Positions 45,792 through 57,839 of a stretch of 64,000 nucleotides of DNA are shown piece by piece. The position numbers were made by a program, and so were the translations under genes. The stretch comes from Fictibacillus phosphorivorans (GTDB taxonomy: Bacteria > Bacillota > Bacilli > Bacillales > Fictibacillaceae): NCBI RefSeq assembly GCF_001619875.1, contig NZ_LRFC01000008.1:62001-126000 (forward strand). The letters are read 5' to 3'. The notes beneath the pieces are model-generated. The model saw nothing but the letters and a program-made list of their open reading frames with translations, had not been told where the DNA came from and ran no database searches. Numbering within the stretch: the first letter of the stretch is position 1; every line of letters starts with the position of its first letter.

Positions 45792-45990
45792 TAACTTCAC
45801 CTCCCCCTTATTTTATCCATTAGTATACTTTTTAACACTATATGTGGTGAAAGTGCGTACTTTTAATTAAATAACATACTGAGTATACTAAACAACGTGC
45901 TAGTAAGTAAATATATTTTCTAATTGAAACCACCTGTCTCAGCACAGATGTTTAGCACAACAAATTAAAATTCATAAGGAGCGAATATAA
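45792..45990. promoter_or_regulatory. hxlR-hxlAB divergent control region
   Basis: Holds both start regions. AGTATACTTTTTAAC (about 45822) and GTGCGTACTTTTAAT (about 45855) look like imperfect direct repeats and could be HxlR sites; this is tentative. AAGGAGCG precedes hxlA. Confidence 0.45.
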
Positions 45991-46623
45991 ATGAAATTAC
46001 AATTAGCATTAGATCTTGTCGATATTCCGGGAGCAATTGAATTAGTGAAAGAGGTAGAAGAGCATATTGATGTTGTAGAAATTGGTACACCTGTTGTGAT
46101 CAATGAAGGTCTTAAAGCAGTGAAAGAAGTAAAAGCTGCATTTCCTAGCTTAACCGTATTAGCTGACTTAAAAATTATGGATGCAGCTGGATATGAAGTA
46201 AGTCAAGCATCTGCTGCAGGTGCTGACATCATTACGATTCTTGGAACTGCCGAAGACGAGTCAATTAAAGGTGCAGTAGAAGAAGCTAAAAAACAAGGGA
46301 AACAAATCCTTGCTGATATGATCGCTGTTAAGGATATTGCAGCCCGTGCAAAAGAACTAGATGAACTTGGCGTTGATTATATTTGTGTTCATACTGGCTA
46401 TGATCTTCAAGCAGTTGGAAAAAACTCTTTTGAAGATTTACAAACCATCAAAGGTGTTGTAAAAAATGCTAAAACTGCAATCGCAGGTGGTATTAAGTTA
46501 GACACACTTCCAGAAGTCATCAAAGTACAACCAGACCTTGTCATTGTAGGTGGCGGGATTACTGGACAAGCTGATAAAAAAAATGTTGCTGCTAAAATGC
46601 AACAAATGATTAATCAAGGGTAA
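45991..46623 (+). CDS. hxlA: 3-Hexulose-6-phosphate synthase
   Basis: Fixes formaldehyde onto ribulose 5-phosphate, first step of the RuMP pathway used here for formaldehyde detoxification. It is a 210-aa TIM barrel of the OMP decarboxylase suprafamily, with LALDLVDIPGAIEL at the start, the catalytic ADLKIMDAAGYE segment, HTGYDLQA and a C-terminal phosphate loop AGGIKLDTLPEV...VGGGIT. It precedes hxlB by 8 bp. Confidence 0.95.
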   Translation: MKLQLALDLVDIPGAIELVKEVEEHIDVVEIGTPVVINEGLKAVKEVKAAFPSLTVLADLKIMDAAGYEVSQASAAGADIITILGTAEDESIKGAVEEAKKQGKQILADMIAVKDIAARAKELDELGVDYICVHTGYDLQAVGKNSFEDLQTIKGVVKNAKTAIAGGIKLDTLPEVIKVQPDLVIVGGGITGQADKKNVAAKMQQMINQG

Positions 46624-46631
46624 TTCAGATT

Positions 46632-47189
46632 ATGAATACAACTCAATACCTAGCTGAAATCATAAAAGAGTTAAATCGCTCCGTAGATTTAATTTTGAAT
46701 GATGAAGCTGAAAAATTAGTAAATGGGATTCTTGAATCAAAAAAAATCTTTGTTGCAGGTGCGGGTAGATCTGGATTTATGGCCAAATCATTCGCCATGC
46801 GAATGATGCACATGGGGATAGATGCCTATGTGATTGGCGAAACAGTAACTCCTAACTTTGAAAAAGATGACATCTTAATCATTGGATCAGGTTCAGGAGG
46901 AACGAAAGGTTTAGTTTCCATGGCTGAGAAGGCAAAAAGCATCGGTGGGACGATTGCAGCTGTAACCATTTTTCCTGAGTCCACAATTGGACGATTAGCG
47001 GATATCACAATTAAGTTGCCTGGCTCACCTAAAGATCAGTCGGAGAGTGATTTTAAGACGATTCAACCAATGGGCTCATTATTTGAGCAAACACTTTTAC
47101 TCTTTTACGACGCTGTGATTCTTCGGTTCATGGAGAAAAAAGGTTTGGATACCAATAAAATGTACGGTAGACACGCCAACTTAGAATAA
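46632..47189 (+). CDS. hxlB: 6-Phospho-3-hexuloisomerase
   Basis: 185-aa SIS-domain isomerase converting hexulose 6-phosphate to fructose 6-phosphate, completing formaldehyde assimilation. Visible motifs are VAGAGRSGFMAKSFAMRMMHMG and IGSGSGGTKGLVSMAEKA; the C-terminal DAVILRFMEKKGLDTNKMYGRHANLE is diagnostic. It is coupled to hxlA and followed by a terminator. Confidence 0.95.
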   Translation: MNTTQYLAEIIKELNRSVDLILNDEAEKLVNGILESKKIFVAGAGRSGFMAKSFAMRMMHMGIDAYVIGETVTPNFEKDDILIIGSGSGGTKGLVSMAEKAKSIGGTIAAVTIFPESTIGRLADITIKLPGSPKDQSESDFKTIQPMGSLFEQTLLLFYDAVILRFMEKKGLDTNKMYGRHANLE

Positions 47190-47216
47190 ATATATTATTC
47201 CTCGAGCTCTAAATAG

Positions 47217-47258
47217 GAAAGACCACAAGCTGTTTCCATGCAAGATTGTGGTCTTTCT
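47217..47258 (+). terminator. Intrinsic terminator of hxlAB
   Basis: GAAAGACCACAA pairs with TTGTGGTCTTTC (one bulge) across a long loop. A T-rich tail follows. Confidence 0.75.
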
Positions 47259-47304
47259 GTTAGAATGAACTACTTCAATTTGTAATAATTTTAGGAGTGA
47301 TAAA

Positions 47305-48024
47305 ATGATTTCTTTAAATGGAAAATCTGCAATAGTTACTGGCGCAGGAAGAGGCATTGGACGTGCTACTGCTATCGCCTTAGCAAAAGAAGGCGTTCAT
47401 TTAGGCCTAATCGGCTTAAATATGTCCAATCTAGAAAAGGTCACTGCTGAACTAGCACAATTTGATGTAAAGGTTTCTGCAGCAACAGCAGATGTGACCG
47501 ACCTCGAATCCGTTACCCATGCTGTTGAACATATCAAATCAGACTTAGGCCCAATTGATATTCTAATCAACAATGCTGGTGTTGCTAAATTCGGTGGGTT
47601 CCTTGATCTAACACCAGAAGAATGGGAAAAAATCATCCAAGTCAATTTAATGGGTGTGTATAATGTAACAAGAGCAGTATTACCAGGCATGATCGAAAGA
47701 AAATCAGGAGATATCATCAATATCTCTTCATCTGCTGGCCAAAAAGGTGCTCCTGTTACAAGTGCTTACAGTGCTTCTAAATTTGCTGTTTTAGGACTAA
47801 CAGAATCACTTATGCTAGAAGTAAGAAAACATAATGTCCGTGTGACTGCTTTAACACCAAGTACGGTCGTTACAGATTTAGCCATTGATACAAATCTTGT
47901 TAAAGGCAATGAAGAAAACGTGATGCACCCAGAAGACCTTGCAGAATTAGTCGTGGCTAGTTTAAAATTTAATCCAAGAGTTTTTGTTAAAACAGCTGGA
48001 TTATGGTCAACAAATCCATCATAA
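47305..48024 (+). CDS. FabG-like short-chain dehydrogenase/reductase
   Basis: 239-aa classical SDR. Cofactor site [14 protein letters not shown] motif, catalytic Ser in ISSSAG, and Tyr/Lys in YSASK. Annotated family members are often called 3-ketoacyl-ACP reductases; without fatty-acid genes nearby the substrate is open. It has its own ribosome site (TAGGAGTG) and could detoxify aldehydes or ketones beside hxlAB. Confidence 0.88.
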   Translation: MISLNGKSAIVTGAGRGIGRATAIALAKEGVHLGLIGLNMSNLEKVTAELAQFDVKVSAATADVTDLESVTHAVEHIKSDLGPIDILINNAGVAKFGGFLDLTPEEWEKIIQVNLMGVYNVTRAVLPGMIERKSGDIINISSSAGQKGAPVTSAYSASKFAVLGLTESLMLEVRKHNVRVTALTPSTVVTDLAIDTNLVKGNEENVMHPEDLAELVVASLKFNPRVFVKTAGLWSTNPS

Positions 48025-48083
48025 AACGAAGCAGATCCAGTAGGGTCTGCTTATTTAGTTCGTATAAAATACTCTTATATATA

Positions 48084-48347
48084 TCAGTGATACAAGGACA
48101 TTACTTTCTCTAAATCAATAATTAACTGGTTAACTTCATTCTGTGCTAATCGTACAAGCATTTGATCGTACAAAGTAATAATTTGCCCATCCTCTTCATG
48201 CTGATGTTTTATTAAATAATGATAAATATTATTTAACTGGTTTTCATTAAGGACCGACTCTGTTTCGAAATTCTTAACTTTCTGTATAGAAAATTCATTG
48301 ATAGTCGAATCAAATTCACCTGCAATAATGTTCCCTTTTACGAACAT
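48084..48347 (-). CDS. Hypothetical 87-aa protein
   Basis: Not recognised. Hydrophilic, mostly helical look in the second half (LNNIYHYLIKHQHEEDG, LVRLAQNEVNQLIIDLEKVM), no signal or membrane segment. The start is supported by AAGGAG seven bases before the ATG. It stands upstream of nothing on its strand except the converging SDR gene. Function open. Confidence 0.6.
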   Translation of the reverse strand: MFVKGNIIAGEFDSTINEFSIQKVKNFETESVLNENQLNNIYHYLIKHQHEEDGQIITLYDQMLVRLAQNEVNQLIIDLEKVMSLYH

Positions 48348-48421
48348 CCTCTCACTCCTTAAAGTTATAGAATATGAAGGCTTTTCAAATGTTTTATTTA
48401 CCCCTTAGCATCAAAGATTAT

Positions 48422-49312
48422 TCAAATAATATCCAATGGCATTTTTCTAGTAGGTTTAGGAAATACTTGATCAATTCTACTGAGATCTTCTTCAGTAAAC
48501 TCAATTGTTGCTGCTTCAGCATTTGCTAAAACATGTTCCTCTTGAACCGCTTTTGGAATAGCGATGACATTATTCGAACGGATGGTCCAAGCAAGAGCGA
48601 TTTGTAATGGTTGGACATTGTATTTGTCAGCAATATCATGAATAATTGGATTGTCTAAAATCTGTCTTCTTAAAGAGCCTCCTTGAGCAAGTGGACTGTA
48701 GGCCATGATTGGCATGTTATGTTCATGCTGCCATGGTAAGAGATCGAAGTCGATTCCTCTTGAACCTAAATGGTATAGCACTTGGTTCGTCACGCAATTT
48801 TTTCCATTCTTAGTGTTCCATAGCTCTTCCATATCAACCGTGTCAAAATTAGAGACGCCCCATCTTAAAATTTTCCCTTCTTCACGTAGTTTTTCCATTC
48901 CTTCAATTGTTTCCTCTAAAGGAATACGTCCTCTCCAGTGGAGAAGATATAAGTCCAAGTGGTCTGTTCCGAGTCGTTTTAAGCTATTTTCACATGCTTT
49001 TGAAATCTTATCTAAACCTGCATGATGGGGATACACTTTTGAGACTAAAAAGACTTCATTTCTGCGTCCTTTTATGGCATCGCCAACTAAGCGTTCAGAG
49101 TCGCCATCTCCGTACATTTCAGCAGTGTCAATAAGTTTCATACCCAATTCTAAGCCGAGCTGCAAGGCTTTTATTTCTTTGTCTCTCACTTGGGGATTTT
49201 CCCCCATGTACCATGTTCCTTGTCCTAAACTAGGTAAAGAAGTGCCGTCAGGCAGGGTTACCACGTGTTTGGCTGATGCATTTTTAATTTCCGCTCTTTT
49301 CTTTTCATCCAT
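48422..49312 (-). CDS. Aldo/keto reductase
   Basis: 296-aa NADPH-dependent TIM-barrel reductase. The catalytic tetrad is complete: Asp62 and Tyr67 (DTAEMYGDG), Lys92 (LVSKVYPHH) and His125 (LLHWRG). The C-terminal NADPH-binding part AIPKAVQEEHVLANAEA is present. It lies 35 bp downstream of another reductase gene. Probably reduces aldehydes; substrate not defined by sequence. Confidence 0.9.
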   Translation of the reverse strand: MDEKKRAEIKNASAKHVVTLPDGTSLPSLGQGTWYMGENPQVRDKEIKALQLGLELGMKLIDTAEMYGDGDSERLVGDAIKGRRNEVFLVSKVYPHHAGLDKISKACENSLKRLGTDHLDLYLLHWRGRIPLEETIEGMEKLREEGKILRWGVSNFDTVDMEELWNTKNGKNCVTNQVLYHLGSRGIDFDLLPWQHEHNMPIMAYSPLAQGGSLRRQILDNPIIHDIADKYNVQPLQIALAWTIRSNNVIAIPKAVQEEHVLANAEAATIEFTEEDLSRIDQVFPKPTRKMPLDII

Positions 49313-49347
49313 TAGGCTCGACCCTTTCTTTTATGTATTCAAATGGA

Positions 49348-50070
49348 TTAGATCAGATGAGCTCCTCCATCGATAAGAATCGATGAGCCAGTTGTAAACC
49401 CATTTTTCACTAGGTAAACATAAGTTTCAGCAATATCTCTAGGTTGAGCAACACGTCCGACAGGTAATTGCTTAGCAATGCCATGGTACATATCTTGTCT
49501 TTGATCTTCTGGCATTCCGCCGTAAAGAGGAGTGTCAACGATACCAGGTGATACCACGTTTACTCTGATAGGTGCCAGGTCTAATGAAAGTCCTCGAACT
49601 AATCCATCGATTGCTGAATTAATGGAAGCTAGAGTCGATGCACCTTGAGGAGGACGCACACCATATACACCAGAAGTTAATGTAATAGAACTTTCATTAT
49701 TTAAGTATGGCAGAGCAGCACGAACCGAAATATACTGGCCCCAGAACTTACTATTAAAAGCCTCTCTTACAGTTGCAACAGGCAGTTCGCTAAAGTGACC
49801 CATAGCGCCTTCACCTGCAGTAACCACCAGGTGATCAAATTTCCCAACCTTCTTGAAAAAATCTGCAACATTTTCCTTGCTGCGAAAGTCGATTTCATAG
49901 CCCTCTACGTTACCACCAAGCTTCACTTTTGCGTCAGATAATTTTGAAGCAGAACGGCTAGCAATAATGACTTGAGCGGATTCATCGAGAAACGCCTTAG
50001 CAGCCGCTAAACCAATACCAGATGTACCTCCTAAAACAACCACTCTTTTTCCTTTTATTGACAACGTCAC
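49348..50070 (-). CDS. Divergent SDR lacking the YxxxK pair
   Basis: 240-aa SDR. The cofactor motif GGTSGIGLAA and the C-terminal RVNVVSPGIVDTP are intact. At the catalytic position the sequence reads GASTLASINSAIDGL, where a Tyr and Lys are expected; both are missing, although the Ser of TSGVYG remains. It belongs to a subgroup with altered active site, or is a binding protein rather than a standard dehydrogenase. Next to the aldo/keto reductase gene. Confidence 0.82.
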   Translation of the reverse strand: MTLSIKGKRVVVLGGTSGIGLAAAKAFLDESAQVIIASRSASKLSDAKVKLGGNVEGYEIDFRSKENVADFFKKVGKFDHLVVTAGEGAMGHFSELPVATVREAFNSKFWGQYISVRAALPYLNNESSITLTSGVYGVRPPQGASTLASINSAIDGLVRGLSLDLAPIRVNVVSPGIVDTPLYGGMPEDQRQDMYHGIAKQLPVGRVAQPRDIAETYVYLVKNGFTTGSSILIDGGAHLI

Positions 50071-50148
50071 AACCTCCTTTATTCATATATAATATAAAAT
50101 TTTCAATTCTCTAATATCAAACAGGATGCTAACTAATATAAGCACATA

Positions 50149-51009
50149 TTACGATTTATTGTTAGAAGGGTTGGCTTTCGGTAATATAAGCGACCTATCT
50201 ATACCAGATGTTTCACAAACATAGGATGCCTCCATAATAGCTGATGGATCTGCTGCTAAAACGACACTTTGTAATTTGGAAAAAATAAACCTGTTCGTTA
50301 TACAATAAATAACCTTCTTTCTTTCCCCTAAAAAACCGCCTTCTCCATATAAAAATGTGATGCTGATATTTAAATGATTGATAATACTATCTCCAACTTC
50401 ATCCGGTTTTTCTGAAATGATCATGACTGATTTCCCACGATTTAATCCATCTAAAACATAATCAATCATTTTCGTCACTATATAAAAAACCGCCAGAGAA
50501 AGCATGGCCTGTTCCAATGAATAGACAAGCGCTGCAATCGTAAATATGAAAGCATTCACGACTAATAAAAATGAGGCAATTGGAAATCGATAGTGTTGGT
50601 TAAACCAAATCGCCAGCATTTCAGTCCCATCTATTGCACCTCCAAACTTTACAACGATTCCTATCCCAACTCCTAAGATTACCCCACCGTATAAAACAAT
50701 TAATACTTCAGATTGTGTAATAGGAGGAATCGATTTAAATAGTACTAAACCAACGGTAGTAATGATATTTGCATATAGAGTTCTAATGACAAAGGTTTTA
50801 CCCACTTCTTTAGCTGTAAAAATTAAGATAGGAATATTTAAGCCCAAAAATACAACATAAATTGGGATTCCCCATAAAGCATTGGCCATAATTGATAACG
50901 CTGTTACACCACCATCTACTAGCCCGTTTGGTGCTAACATCGTTTCTAATCCCATAGCAACGATTAACGCCCCCAAAGTTAAAAAAACATACTCAACAAA
51001 TTTTTTCAT
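50149..51009 (-). CDS. YitT-family membrane protein (DUF161/DUF2179)
   Basis: About 286 aa: five to six membrane segments (first: VFLTLGALIVAMGLETML) followed by a cytoplasmic DUF2179 domain (KSVMIISEKPDEVGDSIINHL...GGFLGERKKVIYCIT). The motif NGLVDGGVTALSIMA is typical of YitT proteins, whose transport role is unknown. The frame is open to 51066, but the ATG at 51009 follows GAAGGTGAG. It is the last intact gene of the accessory segment. Confidence 0.85.
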   Translation of the reverse strand: MKKFVEYVFLTLGALIVAMGLETMLAPNGLVDGGVTALSIMANALWGIPIYVVFLGLNIPILIFTAKEVGKTFVIRTLYANIITTVGLVLFKSIPPITQSEVLIVLYGGVILGVGIGIVVKFGGAIDGTEMLAIWFNQHYRFPIASFLLVVNAFIFTIAALVYSLEQAMLSLAVFYIVTKMIDYVLDGLNRGKSVMIISEKPDEVGDSIINHLNISITFLYGEGGFLGERKKVIYCITNRFIFSKLQSVVLAADPSAIMEASYVCETSGIDRSLILPKANPSNNKS

Positions 51010-51194
51010 CATCTCACCTTCAAATAGGTATGGTTCTTGATTCCTTACTATAAAACAGTTCAGCAAAAATCCTTTACAACACAGGAATATTATTCACCTT
51101 TTTACAGATTGTACTCCTTTATTTCCTTTATGCAGTGGATCAATGGAAAAAAAAACACAACTTGTGGTTTTTAGGCTGCCGGCTAAAACAAAAG

Positions 51195-51300
51195 AGGAGA
51201 AATCGCAATCCAAAACTTAGAGCTTATTACGATAAAAAGCGCGAGGAAGGAAAACCGCATAAAGCGGCTATTTCATGTTTGAAGCTTATTTAGGATGTTC
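51195..51300 (+). pseudogene. IS110-family transposase remnant
   Basis: The plus-strand reading from about 51207 gives NPKLRAYYDKKREEGKPHKA, then AISCLKLI and a stop. This matches the conserved C-terminal region of IS110/IS116 transposases. There is no start, no upstream domain, and in-frame stops follow, so it is a decayed fragment. It lies about 190-290 bp inside the right boundary of the accessory segment. Confidence 0.7.
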
Positions 51301-51434
51301 ATTTTTATTGAAACATATCGTTTTACCTTTTTTTGGTTATCTATTGACCTTCTTTTAGCTGGCATTGTTGAATAAAAAGATTTTTTTAAACTTAAAAAGA
51401 AAAAAGATTTCAAGTTGGCACGACACTAATATTC

Positions 51435-51480
51435 ACAAAAAAAAAGCCTTGGTATAATCCTTATATACCAAGGCTTTTCA
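51435..51480 (-). terminator. Intrinsic terminator of the suf operon
   Basis: On the minus strand AAAAGCCTTGGTATA pairs with TATACCAAGGCTTTT around a 10-nt loop, then a run of T residues. It directly follows the sufB stop codon. Confidence 0.9.
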
Positions 51481-51484
51481 GACT

Positions 51485-52882
51485 TTATCCGATTGAACCT
51501 TCCATTTCGAACTTGATCAGACGGTTCATTTCAACTGCATATTCCATCGGAAGTTCTTTCGTAAATGGCTCGATGAAGCCCATTACGATCATTTCCGTTG
51601 CTTCTTGTTCAGAAACACCACGGCTCATAAGATAGAACAACTGATCTTCAGAAACCTTTGATACAGTAGCTTCGTGCTCTAGTGTGATGTTGTTGTTCAG
51701 TATTTCGTTGTAAGGAATCGTATCTGAAGTGGATTGGTTATCCATAATCAGCGTATCACACTTGATATTAGATTTAGATCCATCAGATTTACGTCCAAAG
51801 TGTGCGATACCACGGTATGTTACTTTACCGCCGTGTTTAGAGATCGACTTCGATACGATGGTAGAAGAACAATCTGGTGCAAGGTGCAATACTTTTGCTC
51901 CTGCATCCTGATGCTGTCCTTTACCAGCGATTGCGATTGATAGGATCGTACCTTTCGCACCGCGGCCTTTCATGATAACAGCCGGATATTTCATCGTTAG
52001 ACGAGATCCGATGTTTCCATCTACCCATTCCATCGTTGCGTTCTCTTCAGCTACAGCACGCTTTGTAACAAGGTTGTAGATGTTGTTCGCCCAGTTTTGA
52101 ATCGTTGTATAACGGCAGTATGCGTTCTTCTTAACGATAATCTCTACAACTGCACTATGAAGTGAGTTTGTAGAATAAACAGGTGCTGTACAACCTTCTA
52201 CGTAGTGTACAGAGCTATCTTCGTCTGCAATGATCAGCGTACGTTCGAACTGACCCATGTTTTCTGAGTTGATTCGGAAGTATGCTTGAAGCGGAGTATC
52301 ACATTTAACACCTTTTGGTACGTAAATGAAAGATCCACCTGACCATACTGCAGAGTTTAACGCTGCGAACTTATTGTCTGCAGGAGGAATAATCGTTCCG
52401 AAATGCTCACGGAAGATTTCTTCATGCTCTTTTAAAGCTGTATCTGTATCTGTGAAAAGAATTCCTAAGTCAGAAAGGTCTTCTTTCATGTTGTGATAAA
52501 CAACCTCTGATTCATATTGTGCAGATACACCCGCAAGGTATTTTTGTTCAGCTTCTGGAATTCCAAGCTTGTCGAAAGTAGCCTTAATTTCTGCAGGCAC
52601 TTCATCCCAAGACTTCTCAGATTTCTCAGATGGCTTAACATAATACGTAATATCATCAAAGTTTAAGTCCTTCATGTCCCCGCCCCATTGCGGCATAGGC
52701 ATTTTGTAGAACTGCTCTAATGACTTCAAACGGAATTCAAGCATCCACTCAGGCTCGTTCTTCATGCGTGAGATCTCTTCTACGATCTCTTTTGTTAACC
52801 CACGCTTCGATCTGAAAATGGAAACGTCTTTATCTCTAAAACCATATTTATATTCGCCGATATCCGGCATTTTCTTAGCCAT
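51485..52882 (-). CDS. sufB: SufB, Fe-S scaffold subunit of SufBCD
   Basis: 465-aa beta-helix scaffold on which SufBC2D assembles Fe-S clusters. Family segments are [48 protein letters not shown] and [21 protein letters not shown]. It is the last gene of sufCDSUB. Its final 32 bases recur at 38351-38382, 13.1 kb away in the same orientation, marking this as the right boundary of the accessory segment. Confidence 0.96.
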   Translation of the reverse strand: MAKKMPDIGEYKYGFRDKDVSIFRSKRGLTKEIVEEISRMKNEPEWMLEFRLKSLEQFYKMPMPQWGGDMKDLNFDDITYYVKPSEKSEKSWDEVPAEIKATFDKLGIPEAEQKYLAGVSAQYESEVVYHNMKEDLSDLGILFTDTDTALKEHEEIFREHFGTIIPPADNKFAALNSAVWSGGSFIYVPKGVKCDTPLQAYFRINSENMGQFERTLIIADEDSSVHYVEGCTAPVYSTNSLHSAVVEIIVKKNAYCRYTTIQNWANNIYNLVTKRAVAEENATMEWVDGNIGSRLTMKYPAVIMKGRGAKGTILSIAIAGKGQHQDAGAKVLHLAPDCSSTIVSKSISKHGGKVTYRGIAHFGRKSDGSKSNIKCDTLIMDNQSTSDTIPYNEILNNNITLEHEATVSKVSEDQLFYLMSRGVSEQEATEMIVMGFIEPFTKELPMEYAVEMNRLIKFEMEGSIG

Positions 52883-52935
52883 TACAGAATCCCTCCTTAC
52901 TGGATTGGCACTCTATTACTCATTTCAAAAGGAAC

Positions 52936-55893
<2,958 letters not shown>

Positions 55894-55912
55894 GTATAGT
55901 CCCCCTTATTGC

Positions 55913-56698
55913 TTACGCTTCTTGACCAACAGTTTCGTCTTTAATTCCTAGCTCTTCTTTAATCCAGTCATACCCTTCAGCTTCAAGACGTTGAGCTAGC
56001 TCAGGTCCACCAGATTTCACGATGCGTCCTTGCATCATCACGTGTACTTTGTCAGGAGTGATGTAGTTCAATAGACGCTGGTAGTGAGTGATGATCAAGC
56101 AACCAAAATCAGGGCTGCGCATTTCGTTAACACCTTTTGCTACTACTTTAAGAGCATCAATATCAAGCCCTGAGTCAATTTCATCAAGGATTGCAAGTTT
56201 TGGCTCAAGCATCATCATTTGAAGAATTTCGTTGCGCTTCTTTTCTCCACCAGAGAAACCTTCGTTTAAGTAACGGTGAGCGAACGCATTATCCATCTCA
56301 AGGTGATCCATCTTCTTATCTAGTTCACGGATAAATTTCATTAGTGAAATTTCGTCGCCTTCTTCACGTTTTGCATTAATTGCAGAACGAAGGAAATCAG
56401 CGTTCGTAATACCGCTTACTTCAGAAGGGTATTGCATCGCTAAGAATAGACCAGCTTGCGCACGCTCATCTACTTCCATATCTAAAAGATCTTCTCCGTT
56501 GAACGTAACTTTACCAGAAGTTACTTCATATTTTGGGTGTCCCATTAACGCTGCAGAAAGAGTAGACTTTCCTGTTCCGTTAGGTCCCATGATCGCATGG
56601 ATTTCTCCACCATTTATTTCGAGATCTAACCCTTTAATAATCTCTTTATCTTCAATCGACACACGAAGATCTTCAATCTTTAAATTAGGTGCTGACAT
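55913..56698 (-). CDS. sufC: SufC, ABC-type ATPase
   Basis: 261-aa cytosolic ATPase that drives conformational change in SufBD. Walker A GPNGTGKST is at residues 38-46, the signature is GFSGGEKKRNE, and the Walker B region reads LAILDEIDSGLD. First gene of the suf operon. Repeated TGAGAAT motifs lie just upstream. Confidence 0.96.
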   Translation of the reverse strand: MSAPNLKIEDLRVSIEDKEIIKGLDLEINGGEIHAIMGPNGTGKSTLSAALMGHPKYEVTSGKVTFNGEDLLDMEVDERAQAGLFLAMQYPSEVSGITNADFLRSAINAKREEGDEISLMKFIRELDKKMDHLEMDNAFAHRYLNEGFSGGEKKRNEILQMMMLEPKLAILDEIDSGLDIDALKVVAKGVNEMRSPDFGCLIITHYQRLLNYITPDKVHVMMQGRIVKSGGPELAQRLEAEGYDWIKEELGIKDETVGQEA

Positions 56699-56719
56699 AA
56701 TACAACCTCCATTAAGAAA

Positions 56720-56782
56720 TCATTCTCAAGATTTTTGATAAAAGGCACTAAATAGCCATTCTCAATTTATTCTCATTCTAAT
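56720..56782 (-). promoter_or_regulatory. TGAGAAT repeats upstream of sufC
   Basis: On the minus strand TGAGAAT occurs three times (56722-56728, 56759-56765 and 56770-56776, approximate). Two sit 4 bp apart in AATGAGAATAAATTGAGAATG. They could be Fur-like or SufR-like binding sites overlapping the promoter. Confidence 0.45.
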
Positions 56783-56885
56783 CTTATAACAAATGAAATG
56801 TATGTTCAAGGGAACGACGCCGAAACCTTATTTATCTATACCATTGTTAACAGATGTGCCGTTATTTATCACGTTATATCGGAAA

Positions 56886-56936
56886 AAAGGCTGATTCAAA
56901 AGGAAGTATAACACCTCTTGAGTCAGCCTTTACAAT
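56886..56936 (-). terminator. Intrinsic terminator after the small 56.9-kb ORF
   Basis: On the minus strand AAAGGCTGACTCAA pairs with TTGAATCAGCCTTT across a structured loop and ends in T residues. It implies a minus-strand transcript upstream. Confidence 0.8.
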
Positions 56937-56951
56937 TTTATCATTCATATG

Positions 56952-57104
56952 TTACGGCGTATGGTTCTTCGTTGCATCTGCCGCTACTTCTAATCCTTTT
57001 TTGTATGCTTTGTCACGATCTTTTTCAACATCTAACCTTTTGTCTAGATCCCTCTCGTACTCTGCAAAGCCGCAGCCATGTGACTGGTGCATTGCTTTTT
57101 CCAT
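56952..57104 (-). CDS. Putative 50-aa hydrophilic protein
   Basis: Reading from the ATG at 57104 gives a charged peptide with SHGCGFAEYERDLDKRL and AYKKGLEVAADATKN, then TAA. The composition looks coding and a strong terminator follows. The start is unclear: the frame is open to 57143, and the only good ribosome site (AAAGGA) is placed for an ATT codon at 57140. No family is recognised. Confidence 0.45.
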   Translation of the reverse strand: MEKAMHQSHGCGFAEYERDLDKRLDVEKDRDKAYKKGLEVAADATKNHTP

Positions 57105-57357
57105 CTCGGACGTATGTTTTACCTTAATGGGGTGGATAATGAATCAATCCTTTCGAAGTTAGTAATTATAGCGTATCAGCCTTCATCTTTATACTCAACC
57201 TGCTCTTGTATGAAGATCACCGTGTTTACATGAGTATATTGTTTTCTTGAAGAGTAATCGAATGTTCACTCAGATATCCTGCTAAAAACGCTATATTACT
57301 TCAATAACCTCTTTGGCTGATTCTAAAACATTTGAAAGTGTGTAATTAAAAGTTTCT

Positions 57358-57738
57358 TTAATGACGCGGCTTGTTTAATTCTTGGATACACTCTTGAACA
57401 AGTGTCACACCTTGGCTCATAGCTGCTCCTCCGCCAAATGCAGCTGAAACACCAACGGCTTCAAGGATCTCATTCTCAGAACACCCTTGATCCAAGCAGC
57501 CTTTTGTATGGTAGATGATGCAATATTCGTCTTGAGAATAGATACTGATTCCTAAAGCGATCAGCTGCTTATACTTCTCAGAGATCTCACCTTCTTTAAA
57601 ACAGTGGCGAGTAAATTCGTTAAATGCATGCGTTAATTCAGGCATATTTTCGTTGTACTTCCCTAAACCTTCTTTATAGCGAACCAAATGGTATTGAGTC
57701 GAGTTAGCTCCTGGAAGCGGCTGTTCTTCTTGTTTCAT
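57358..57738 (-). CDS. Carboxymuconolactone decarboxylase/AhpD-like protein
   Basis: 126-aa helical protein of the AhpD-like fold. The reactive segment reads [16 protein letters not shown], a CxxxH variant of the usual CxxC-x3-H. The C-terminal [20 protein letters not shown] is typical. Start at 57738 after AGGAG; the frame is open to 57792. A peroxidase or disulfide-exchange role is inferred from the fold. Confidence 0.85.
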   Translation of the reverse strand: MKQEEQPLPGANSTQYHLVRYKEGLGKYNENMPELTHAFNEFTRHCFKEGEISEKYKQLIALGISIYSQDEYCIIYHTKGCLDQGCSENEILEAVGVSAAFGGGAAMSQGVTLVQECIQELNKPRH

Positions 57739-57839
57739 CTCATTCACTCCTGTCACAAAATAGTAAACAGGATTAGTATGGGTTATTCGCAATCCGGTTA
57801 TGTAATAAACATTCGTAAGTTTTGTTGGTTTGTCTTATT

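Noticed and set aside
56854-57162. 102-codon plus-strand frame between sufC and the AhpD-like gene
   Set aside because: It is antisense to a better-supported small minus-strand frame and includes that gene's terminator.
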